From the NCBI GenBank assembly GCA_041393015.1, contig JAWKKV010000005.1, positions 259,361-323,360 on the forward strand: a DNA stretch of 64,000 nucleotides. Reading direction: 5' to 3'. Below are positions 52,793 through 60,394 of this stretch, in pieces. A program made the translations under genes and the position numbers. The DNA is from JAGQYH01 sp041393015. Lineage in GTDB: Bacteria; Bacteroidota; Bacteroidia; Chitinophagales; JADIYW01. Below the pieces are notes generated by a model. It saw nothing but the letters and a program-made list of their open reading frames with translations, was not told the origin of the DNA and did no database searches. How positions within the stretch are numbered: position 1 is the stretch's first letter; every line of letters starts with the position of its first letter.

Positions 52793-53398
52793 ATGAAAAA
52801 TTTCACTTACTTACTTTTATTGACTGTAGTTCTAGTTTTTTGGTCTTGTCAACCTAACCAAACAAAGAATAATGATACTGAGTTACCAACGCAACAGGCC
52901 AATGACATACCAGAAACTTCTATTTTTAATATAGAACACAAATGGTTAAATCAATTTGGAGACACAGTACAATTTAAAGACTTAGCCGGCCAACCATTTG
53001 TGGTAGCAATGATTTATACCAGTTGTAACTTTTCTTGCCCTCTTATTGTAGCAGATATGAGAGAAATTGAATCATTAGTACCTGAAGATAAAGTGAACGA
53101 TATCAATTTTGTATTGATCTCAATTGACCCAACCGTTGACCAACCCGATACTTTGAAAGCCTTTATGTTGAAAAATCAAATGGATGAAAAACGTTGGACC
53201 CTGTTAACAGGAACGGAAGATCAAATCCAAGACATTGCTGCTGTATTAGGCTTTAAATACAAAAAAAGTAGTTTGATGGATTATGCTCATTCTAACTTAA
53301 TTACTGAATTTGATAAAAATGGTAATTGGCTCAATCAAACCGAAGGATTTGACAGTGATAAAGCGGCTATTGTAGAAATTTTATTGAAAAATTTATAA
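52793..53398 (+). CDS. SCO1/SenC-family copper-handling lipoprotein
   Basis: A 201-residue lipoprotein (VFWSC lipobox) with the thioredoxin-like SCO fold. The copper site is YTSCNFSCPL (Cys-x-x-x-Cys) and the matching His lies in DYAHSN. It may pass copper to NirK or to the cbb3 oxidase. It starts one base after the FGE gene, so it is in the nirK operon; a copper role for NirK is the simplest reading. Confidence 0.92.
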   Translation: MKNFTYLLLLTVVLVFWSCQPNQTKNNDTELPTQQANDIPETSIFNIEHKWLNQFGDTVQFKDLAGQPFVVAMIYTSCNFSCPLIVADMREIESLVPEDKVNDINFVLISIDPTVDQPDTLKAFMLKNQMDEKRWTLLTGTEDQIQDIAAVLGFKYKKSSLMDYAHSNLITEFDKNGNWLNQTEGFDSDKAAIVEILLKNL

Positions 53399-53496
53399 TC
53401 TGTTCGAAAAGACTAACAAGTAAAATTTTTGTTCGTAACATTCACTAATCTCAAATCTCATTCTACATATATTTACCATAACTAATATATTCTATT

Positions 53497-54567
53497 ATGA
53501 AATTTACCGTTTTTACATCTATCGTTCTAACGCTCGTACTGAGTAGTTGTCAACCCACTCCGGAATCGAATAACATTGTCACTGAGACAATAGCTCCTAC
53601 TCAAACACTTCCCTACTTCACTTATCAAAAAGAAAGTTTGTTCCCTGGTGATGGCAGCTTAATGAGAGCCGAAGATGGTGCCATGTTAGAAGATGGCAGA
53701 ATAGTAGTGGTAGATCAAGCACATGGATTGAGATTAATTGAAAAAGATGGTTCTAATCGCCCATTTGGAGATTTTGCTGCTACAGGTTTTATTCATAATC
53801 CACCCAATCAAGTCGCTTGCCCAAATGGAATGATGTTGGAACACGACAAGCAGCATATATTAATGTCTGACGTGGCTGATGGTAAAATTTACAGAGTAAA
53901 TGTTGCTACTGAAGTTGTTGAAATGATCTATGATCATCCTTACGGTATAAATACGATTTATAGAGATAAAACCGGAGCACTTTGGTTTTCGCAATCTGCA
54001 GAAAGTACTAACGAAGCAGAAATGTTTAAACATGTAAATTTACCTATACCCAATGGTGCGGTGTATAGAATGGCAAATTTAAATAGTGAACCAATCAAAA
54101 TTGCTGACAGCCTCCACTATGCTAATGGTATTACGATGGATGGAAGTGAGCAAACTCTCTATGTAGCAGAAACGATGATGGATAGAGTTCATGCCTACGA
54201 AGTCGATGTTAGTTCTGGCGATGTAAAATACAAAGGTGTAGCGGCCAATGTGGGTTCTCCAGATAATATTTTAGTGGATAAAAAAGGACGATTGATTGTG
54301 GCTTCTCCACTGTATAATCAAGTGATTATGGTAGATTTTGAGCATCATGCTCAACATGTGCTATTTGATGGATCGACGGAAGAAAATTTAAAGGCGACTA
54401 ATGAATGGAATCGCAGAAGTCACTTAGGTTTGGAAAGGCTTGAGTTACTCAATCCATCGCTTTATGCTCCACTTCCCGGCTTGTTAACCGGCATGTTCCT
54501 TTCTACAGATGAGCAAACACTTTATGTAACTAACTTAGGTAATGATATTTTGAAGTATGAGTTTTAG
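53497..54567 (+). CDS. SMP-30/gluconolactonase-like lipoprotein
   Basis: A 356-residue lipoprotein (LSSC) with a six-bladed beta-propeller of the SMP-30/LRE type: DGAMLEDGRIVVVDQAHGLRLIEKDG, PNGMMLEHDKQHILMSDVADGKIYRV, ANGITMDGSEQTLYVAETMMDRV, GSPDNILVDKKGRLIVAS, and GMFLSTDEQTLYVTNLG at the end. Members are lactonases or binding proteins. The gene follows SCO by 98 bases and may belong to the nirK operon. Its last 27 bases are copied again at 54768-54794 beyond a hairpin array. Confidence 0.82.
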   Translation: MKFTVFTSIVLTLVLSSCQPTPESNNIVTETIAPTQTLPYFTYQKESLFPGDGSLMRAEDGAMLEDGRIVVVDQAHGLRLIEKDGSNRPFGDFAATGFIHNPPNQVACPNGMMLEHDKQHILMSDVADGKIYRVNVATEVVEMIYDHPYGINTIYRDKTGALWFSQSAESTNEAEMFKHVNLPIPNGAVYRMANLNSEPIKIADSLHYANGITMDGSEQTLYVAETMMDRVHAYEVDVSSGDVKYKGVAANVGSPDNILVDKKGRLIVASPLYNQVIMVDFEHHAQHVLFDGSTEENLKATNEWNRRSHLGLERLELLNPSLYAPLPGLLTGMFLSTDEQTLYVTNLGNDILKYEF

Positions 54568-54794
54568 TGCTTCTGAAAAGTAAGGTTATCAATCCACTTT
54601 AGGGCTATTCTATGACGACATCTTAGCTTCGAAAAATATATCCTTAGGGTTGCCTATAGATAACTCTAAGGGAATAAAACATATCCTCAGGGTTTCTTAT
54701 TGATAATCCTGAGAGAATAAAATCACGCTAGCCTCAGGGTTTCCTACGGATAACCCTGAGGGATAAAAATAATATTTTGAAATATGAGTTTTAG
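54541..54794 (+). repeat. direct duplication of a gene 3' end around a hairpin array
   Basis: Bases 54541-54567 (the last codons and TAG of the SMP-30 gene) recur at 54768-54794 with 25 of 27 identical. Between the copies lie three hairpin units (54642-54762). The arrangement looks like insertion of the array with duplication of the gene end, or like recombination between repeats. Confidence 0.75.
54642..54762. repeat. three-unit tandem palindromic repeat (REP-like)
   Basis: Units at 54642-54671, 54685-54715 and 54732-54762, spaced 43 and 47 bases. Each is an imperfect hairpin of the form CCTCAGGGTTTCCTACGGAT then AACCCTGAGG, with arms CCTCAGGGTT/AACCCTGAGG in the best unit. Each is followed by ATAAAA-type sequence. 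No protein fits. They could end transcription of the nirK operon or be a mobile REP/MITE-like family. Confidence 0.75.
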
Positions 54795-54840
54795 GAAGTT
54801 GCATACTAGCAAGCAGTAATATATTATTCTGTTCCACTGA

Positions 54841-55506
54841 CTACACAAACAACAAAAATCTAGGATCTAAGCACCAATTAGAAATAGTTAAAAATTGTTC
54901 TTTAGTGGCATAACCTTTATGGGCAAAACCCTCTTGATAGCCTCTTTCAGTGAGTACTTGCAAATGAGTATGAATAAAATATCCTCCATTAGATTCCATT
55001 CCGCCTACTCTTCCCACTGGTTCGCCACTTAAAATGGCACTACCGTTTTTTACTATTGAGTCTTTATCTAAATGACCGAATACAATATAAAAAGTAAAGT
55101 CGTTTACCAAATATTCAATCACCACCATACCACCATAATTACCCGGTCCTTTCTCATACATACTTTCCACTACTCTTCCATTATGCGGACTGTGTAGCGA
55201 AGTGTTCTGTGGCAACCATACATCCAATCCCAAATGAAAAAACCGTCCTTCGTTCACCATTTGCGGATAGCCGAATAATCTAAATGCCTTTTCTCTGTTC
55301 TCGCCAAATTCTGAAATAGCCCAATTGGTTTTGGCGGCGGCCATTAATTGCTCACCGTAGTTTTGTAAAGTATGCTGATCTTGAAAATGATTTCCTTGTA
55401 TCGCTTCTCCCTCATTTGATAAAGGGATGAATACGCCTTCTCCAATTAATGAAGCACCGAATATTGTATGGTGATTAATTTGAAGTAAATTGTAAGGATA
55501 GATCAT
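54841..55506 (-). CDS. M23-family peptidase-like protein
   Basis: A 221-residue protein without a signal peptide. The M23 fold is visible: FFHLGLDVWLP gives the first metal His and Asp, and IHTHLQVL gives the HxH end. The middle has FGHLDKDSIVKNG, also typical. No transmembrane segment precedes it, so it may act inside the cell or leave by another route. M23 enzymes usually cut peptidoglycan cross-links; this cytoplasmic-looking type may have another peptide substrate. It converges on the SMP-30 gene. Confidence 0.82.
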   Translation of the reverse strand: MIYPYNLLQINHHTIFGASLIGEGVFIPLSNEGEAIQGNHFQDQHTLQNYGEQLMAAAKTNWAISEFGENREKAFRLFGYPQMVNEGRFFHLGLDVWLPQNTSLHSPHNGRVVESMYEKGPGNYGGMVVIEYLVNDFTFYIVFGHLDKDSIVKNGSAILSGEPVGRVGGMESNGGYFIHTHLQVLTERGYQEGFAHKGYATKEQFLTISNWCLDPRFLLFV

Positions 55507-55669
55507 TAATTACTATTGAATGGATCTTAAAAATATGAATTTAAATTGCATTTCTATTTGAACTCTTAAAAAACAGAATCTGAACTAAAGTGTTTAAAAT
55601 GGGTTGCATTGGTTATATTAGTCTCAATAAATATTAGAATTTTTAGTTCAACAATAAAACTATCAAACA

Positions 55670-56557
55670 ATGGCTCCACTTAAAAAAGAAGATATCAACC
55701 AAGAAGTCTTTGATCTATACGACTATTACGTCCATAATAAATTAGACCGTCGACAATTTATAGAAAAGCTTTCTGTTTATGCAGTGGGTACTATCACAGT
55801 GGGATCACTTTTGAGCTTTTTATCGCCTAATTATACAGACACTTTAGAAGTCCCTAAAGACCATCCTAATTTAGTATCTGACTTTATTACTTATGCCTCT
55901 CCTAAAGGCGGTGGCGACATCAAAGGACTACTTTCTAAACCTAAAGACCAAACAACTCAACTGCCTGGCGTAATTGTTGTTCATGAAAACAGAGGACTTA
56001 ATCCATATATTGAAGATGTTGGCAGACGAACAGCCTTAGATGGCTTTATTAGTCTTGCTCCTGACGCGCTTTCACCTTTAGGTGGTTATCCAGGAAATGA
56101 TGACGATGGAAGAGCATTACAAAAACAAAGAGACCGATTTGAAATGCTAAAAGATTTTATGGCGGCCTTTCATTTACTGAAAGCACATCCGGATTGTAAT
56201 GGTAAAGTTGGTGTAGTAGGTTTTTGCTTTGGCGGTTGGATTTCTAATATGATGGCAGTTGAATTGCCCGAATTATGTGCAGCCGTTCCATTTTATGGAG
56301 GACAGCCCAGCGCTGAAGAAACGGCACAAATTAAAGCGCCACTGTTGATTCATTATGCGGAGTTGGACACACGTGTAAATGAAGGTTGGCCCGATTATGA
56401 AAAAGCCTTAAAGGATAATGAAATAGATTACACCACGCATTTTTATCCTAACGTCAATCATGGTTTTCACAACAATACCACACCTCGTTATGATGAAGCA
56501 GCGGCTACCTTAGCTTGGAAAAGAACTATTGAATTTTTCAAAGAAAGGCTGGTTTAA
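55670..56557 (+). CDS. dienelactone hydrolase family protein, exported
   Basis: A 295-residue alpha/beta hydrolase. The N-terminus has KLDRRQFIEKLSVYAVGTI, which resembles a Tat signal (RRQFIxKL), after about 27 charged residues. The catalytic Cys is in GFCFGGW, with the Asp in ELDTRVNEGW and the His in VNHGFHN, the three residues of dienelactone hydrolases. Members open lactone rings of aromatic breakdown products; here the substrate is unknown. It stands alone between the M23 gene and the TauE/SafE gene (converging). Confidence 0.88.
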   Translation: MAPLKKEDINQEVFDLYDYYVHNKLDRRQFIEKLSVYAVGTITVGSLLSFLSPNYTDTLEVPKDHPNLVSDFITYASPKGGGDIKGLLSKPKDQTTQLPGVIVVHENRGLNPYIEDVGRRTALDGFISLAPDALSPLGGYPGNDDDGRALQKQRDRFEMLKDFMAAFHLLKAHPDCNGKVGVVGFCFGGWISNMMAVELPELCAAVPFYGGQPSAEETAQIKAPLLIHYAELDTRVNEGWPDYEKALKDNEIDYTTHFYPNVNHGFHNNTTPRYDEAAATLAWKRTIEFFKERLV

Positions 56558-56588
56558 TTGAGCGTAAGAGCTGTAGTGATTAAAATGA

Positions 56589-57284
56589 CTAGGCCATTAA
56601 GTTCTGAAATACCATCATTATAACTTCTGAATGGTGATGACACGCCGGCATCTCTCCTGCCGGACTGATGTAAGGAATGCCCAAGCCTAATCCTCTTACA
56701 ATTAATAGAGCGCTGATAACGATCACTAAAGCTGGCGCTAATTTTGAAAAGTTTGATCGCCATTTGCCTAATATCCATTTGTTGGCCACTATAATTCCTG
56801 TTAATGCCGGACTGGTGCCAATACCAAAAATGCCCATAAACAATACGGATTGAAGAATGGTAGGTTGTGAAATAGCGCCTAATAATGCCATATAAACTAA
56901 TCCGCAAGGCAAAAGGCCATTGATCATTCCCAAACTAAAAAATCGTGTAGCAGTAGATTGTTCTGCACTCGGTTGTAATAGTTTTTTCATTCGCATAACG
57001 ACATTTCTATTCCACACCTCCGAGAAATTTGGCGTAGCAAATCGATCGATCATTCGAGGTAAAAAATACATTACCAATAATACTATTCCGGAAACAATTG
57101 AGATCCATTGTTGAACAAAGAAAAATCGTAGTGCATCGCCAATAATTCCGGTGATTAAGCCCAACATCATATAAGTTGATAACTTACCCACGTGATAACT
57201 CAATAAACGCGTTACTCCTCCCTTACTGCGAATGTTAAATGGCATACTTAACACCAACGGTCCGCACATGCCGACACAGTGCAT
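56589..57284 (-). CDS. TauE/SafE-like (UreH domain) membrane protein of the cco cluster
   Basis: A 231-residue membrane protein with about six helices. The first visible residues, MHCVGMCGPLVLS, are the conserved N-terminal motif of the family, and LLPCGLVYMALLGA is its second copy. Homologues follow ccoGH in many Bacteroidota and probably help assemble or supply copper to cbb3 oxidase. The start is odd: the frame is open up to the ccoH TAG at 57327, and residues before the ATG (TVILAALLIGFLGS) look like the expected first helix. There is no ATG, GTG or TTG there. A rare start such as ATT, readthrough from ccoH, or loss of the helix are all possible. Confidence 0.85.
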   Translation of the reverse strand: MHCVGMCGPLVLSMPFNIRSKGGVTRLLSYHVGKLSTYMMLGLITGIIGDALRFFFVQQWISIVSGIVLLVMYFLPRMIDRFATPNFSEVWNRNVVMRMKKLLQPSAEQSTATRFFSLGMINGLLPCGLVYMALLGAISQPTILQSVLFMGIFGIGTSPALTGIIVANKWILGKWRSNFSKLAPALVIVISALLIVRGLGLGIPYISPAGEMPACHHHSEVIMMVFQNLMA

Positions 57285-57326
57285 GGAGCCTAAAAATCCT
57301 ATGAGTAATGCAGCTAAAATAACAGT

Positions 57327-57761
57327 CTAATTTAAAAATACACTTTGCTCAAACAAATAGTCTTTACTATCAGTTGTCCAATCAATTTTTATCTTCCATA
57401 GACCTTTGAGTAAGTCCGTAGTTGGAACGCTTACCTGCACATCTTTCATGGAATATTGTATATCCTCTTTATCATCCGTTGGTCGGTATAAATAAATATT
57501 TCCATCAATAGATTTACCATTAAAGAATTCCGGTAAAACAATTTCAAGTTGATTACTTTCCTGATTGTTCACCACACTTACATCTTCTGCTAAAGCTTTA
57601 TAATTGCTTCGTTTTAACTGAATGGCATCATGGTCTAATGCTTCTTCGTAGTAGTTTTTAGTTACCAATGAAAATTCTTGCTGTGTACTTCTGTATACAA
57701 AAGATAAAATAAGAACCATGAAGGCTACCATTGTTACTGCTAATCCTGTTCCCCAATTCAT
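57327..57761 (-). CDS. ccoH: CcoH/FixH-family cbb3 assembly protein
   Basis: A 144-residue membrane protein with one N-terminal helix (about 5-22), then NYYEEALDHDAIQLKRSNYKAL, the FixH hallmark, and a beta-rich periplasmic domain. FixH/CcoH takes part in cbb3 oxidase assembly. The gene overlaps ccoG by one base at 57761, so the pair is translationally coupled. It is followed directly by the TauE/SafE-like frame. Confidence 0.88.
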   Translation of the reverse strand: MNWGTGLAVTMVAFMVLILSFVYRSTQQEFSLVTKNYYEEALDHDAIQLKRSNYKALAEDVSVVNNQESNQLEIVLPEFFNGKSIDGNIYLYRPTDDKEDIQYSMKDVQVSVPTTDLLKGLWKIKIDWTTDSKDYLFEQSVFLN

Positions 57762-59209
57762 TATCCTGCCGTCATTGGTCCTAAAAATGTAGTCTTGTCT
57801 TTATCTAAAAGCTTACCATCCGGTGTTTTTACAAAAACATTCACCTTGGTGCTCAATTTATTGACATTTTCTTTAGGAATGTATATAAAAAATGTTACTT
57901 CTGTCTCTTCTGACGCCGGTAAAGAGTTGTCTATATCATTGCCTACTAACTCAATTCTTGCCCCCTCAAAATCGGTTGTTAAACTAAATGGAATATCGTC
58001 AAATGTTTTGTTTACAATTTGCACCTTATATAGGTTAGAAATTGTTCCATCATCGTTTTGATAATACAACGAGCCGGGATTTCTAAGCACTGTGCTTTCT
58101 ACATCTGATCTCATAAAAATTAAGGCAAATAACAAGCCCATTACCAATACCATCAACACAGAATAGGCTTTTTGACGAGCACTTAATTTAAACTTCTTAC
58201 CACTTTCAATACTATCGGTAGAATGAAAGCCGATTAAACTTTTAGGTCGATCTAACTTATCCATGATACTATCGCAAGCATCAATACAAGCGGTACAGTT
58301 AACACACTCTAACTGTGTTCCATGTCGAATATCAATACCTGTAGGGCAAACTTTAACGCATAAGTTACAGTCGATACAATCGCCTAAATTTTTCGCTTCC
58401 TTATCTTTTACCTTTCCCCTTGGTTCACCTCTTTCATAATCATACGCAACTACCATGGTATCGTTACCCAACAAAAAACCTTGCAATCTACCATATGGGC
58501 AAAACGTGGTGCACATTTGCTCTCTAAAGCGAATATAAATTCCATAAATAACCAAAGTGGTAATCGCCATTGGCACAAATCCGGCCAAATTTTCCCATGG
58601 TGGTGTAGTGAAATTTATAATTACTTGCTCAATACCTACTACCCAAGCCAACGCAATGTGTGCTAGTAAAAAAGACACAAATAAGAAAAGACTGTGTTTT
58701 GCGACTCGTTTCTTGATTTTATCGGGTGTCCATTTGCTTTCGTATAACTTCTTTTGTTGAGAAGCATCTCCTTCTATCCAATATTCGATCCGCCTAAAGA
58801 TCATTTCCATAAAAATGGTTTGCGGACAGGCCCAACCACACCAAACTCTTCCAAAAATAACAGTAAAAAGAATGATAAAAACAACAAAGGTGATAAAGCC
58901 AATGGCGGCTAGATAAAAGTCTTGTGGCCAAAATACTTGTCCAAACAAAATGAACTTACGTTGCACCACATTTAAAAGAAAAATTGGATGTCCATTGACC
59001 TTAATAAACGGAATACCGATCATTAAAGCCAGTAATACATAACTCACATACTTTCTAGCGTTGTAATAAAAGCCTTCGGGCATTTTGGGAAAGAGCCAAA
59101 TTCTTTTCCCTTTATCATCAACCGTTGCTAAAGTATCTCTAAATGAATCATCGATTCCGAGGTCCTCGAGAATGGACTTTTCTGTAAGGTTACTTTTGTC
59201 TTCTGCCAT
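57761..59209 (-). CDS. ccoG: CcoG-family polyferredoxin, cbb3 oxidase accessory protein
   Basis: A 482-residue inner-membrane iron-sulfur protein. Four to five helices are visible; the N-terminal FGRVWCGWACPQTIFMEMIFR segment is typical, and the bacterial ferredoxin-like domain has CIDCNLCVKVCPTGIDIR and CVNCTACIDACDSIMD, so two [4Fe-4S] clusters are likely. The C-terminal part is an Ig-like FixG_C domain (KVQIVNKTFDDIPFSL). CcoG/RdxA takes part in copper handling for cbb3. Start ATG 59209; ccoH follows with a one-base overlap. Confidence 0.93.
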   Translation of the reverse strand: MAEDKSNLTEKSILEDLGIDDSFRDTLATVDDKGKRIWLFPKMPEGFYYNARKYVSYVLLALMIGIPFIKVNGHPIFLLNVVQRKFILFGQVFWPQDFYLAAIGFITFVVFIILFTVIFGRVWCGWACPQTIFMEMIFRRIEYWIEGDASQQKKLYESKWTPDKIKKRVAKHSLFLFVSFLLAHIALAWVVGIEQVIINFTTPPWENLAGFVPMAITTLVIYGIYIRFREQMCTTFCPYGRLQGFLLGNDTMVVAYDYERGEPRGKVKDKEAKNLGDCIDCNLCVKVCPTGIDIRHGTQLECVNCTACIDACDSIMDKLDRPKSLIGFHSTDSIESGKKFKLSARQKAYSVLMVLVMGLLFALIFMRSDVESTVLRNPGSLYYQNDDGTISNLYKVQIVNKTFDDIPFSLTTDFEGARIELVGNDIDNSLPASEETEVTFFIYIPKENVNKLSTKVNVFVKTPDGKLLDKDKTTFLGPMTAG

Positions 59210-59304
59210 TTTAATTTTATTATCAAATACCTATGCTAATAATATTATTAACACGTTAGTAGTAGTTGGTTGGTTATTGATAATTTATACCAATAAAGGT
59301 ATGC

Positions 59305-60213
59305 TTATTCGGCACTTTCAGTAGATTCAGCTACATCCGCTTCCGGTTCGTATAATTCACCTTGTGGCTCTCTCGCATTTTCCGGATTACTTCCTTGCAA
59401 AGACACAATATAGCTAGCTACTTCACTCATTTCATTCGGCAATAATTGATCTTGCCAAGAAATCATACCTTTATTTTGCACACCATATTTTATGGTTTTG
59501 AAAATATCTTTAATGTCGCCACCATGAATCCAATATTGATCCGTTAAGTTAGGAGCAATTGGTGTACCCTCTCCCACTTGACCGTGACAGGTAACACAAT
59601 TGGCTTTAAATATACTTTGTCCTGAACTTAAACTAGATGCATCAGCTAAGAAGGTTACGGTGTTTTCATCCACGTTGTTAGCCATATTCGCCAAATACTC
59701 CGCTTTTTGTATTTCAGCTAAGGCTACTTTTTTATCGTATTTTTCATACTGATCAGCGCCTAAGCCCCAAACATAGAAGTAACCGATATAAACTACTGCA
59801 TATACAATGGTAGCATAAAACATCCACTTCCACCAAGGTGGCAAGTGGTTATCCAATTCTTTGATACCATCATAATCGTGATCTAATAAGATATCGTGTT
59901 CGTACTCAATTGGTACAGCATCCGTTAGTACTGTATTTATCTTTTTCCATTTAAAATTTATCTCCGGTAGCAAAGTGTATTTTGCTGCAGCTTCTTCGCC
60001 AAGCGTTTCTTTTGCTAACAAATAGAGCATTCCTTTTAATAAATGAAAGAACGTCCAAAATAAAATGATTAGAGCCGTAACTACCAATCCCCAAGCTATA
60101 GTATTAAAATGATTACTTAAAAAAGAAGACTTAGCAGCTTCCTCTTGCGCTTGCAATAGAATAGGTGTCAATGAAATTACGACAGTCAGTAGGCTTGTTT
60201 TTCGATTGATCAT
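59305..60213 (-). CDS. ccoP: cbb3 oxidase subunit III CcoP, one haem
   Basis: A 302-residue cytochrome c subunit that feeds electrons to the catalytic subunit. After a membrane segment (about 38-60) and a second (about 130-150) comes one cytochrome c domain with CVTCHGQ at about residues 205-210 and a distal Met in NKGMISWQ. Proteobacterial CcoP usually has two haem domains; here only one is visible, as in other Bacteroidota. It follows ccoQ by 20 bases on the minus strand. Confidence 0.92.
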   Translation of the reverse strand: MINRKTSLLTVVISLTPILLQAQEEAAKSSFLSNHFNTIAWGLVVTALIILFWTFFHLLKGMLYLLAKETLGEEAAAKYTLLPEINFKWKKINTVLTDAVPIEYEHDILLDHDYDGIKELDNHLPPWWKWMFYATIVYAVVYIGYFYVWGLGADQYEKYDKKVALAEIQKAEYLANMANNVDENTVTFLADASSLSSGQSIFKANCVTCHGQVGEGTPIAPNLTDQYWIHGGDIKDIFKTIKYGVQNKGMISWQDQLLPNEMSEVASYIVSLQGSNPENAREPQGELYEPEADVAESTESAE

Positions 60214-60232
60214 AATTGATTTATTTTTCTAA

Positions 60233-60388
60233 TTAGTCTAGTGGTAAATTTTCCATTTCCCTTATATATTCTTTCTTCATTTTGATCAGATAAACGATCA
60301 TCACTAGAAAAAATATGAAGAAAATACTGAAGGCCAATACACCTCCCATTTCAATTCCATCTATACTTCTTAAAATTTCTTTATACAT
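60233..60388 (-). CDS. ccoQ: cbb3 oxidase small subunit CcoQ
   Basis: A 51-residue membrane protein: MYKEILRSIDG, one helix (about 16-36: GVLAFSIFFIFFLVMIVYLI), then KMKKEYIREMEN. This matches the CcoQ/FixQ layout and its place between ccoNO and ccoP. It stabilises the oxidase complex. The start ATG is 7 bases after the ccoNO stop. Confidence 0.85.
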   Translation of the reverse strand: MYKEILRSIDGIEMGGVLAFSIFFIFFLVMIVYLIKMKKEYIREMENLPLD

Positions 60389-60394
60389 TTTAAA

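Noticed and set aside
54642..54762. CRISPR-like array
   Set aside because: Only three units, imperfect and palindromic, with spacers of 13 to 16 bases that share sequence; no cas gene is near. A REP-like or terminator array fits better.
56554..56907. Minus-strand frame of 117 codons near the TauE/SafE gene
   Set aside because: It overlaps the TauE/SafE frame in another phase and shows no domain, whereas the other frame carries the family's conserved motifs.
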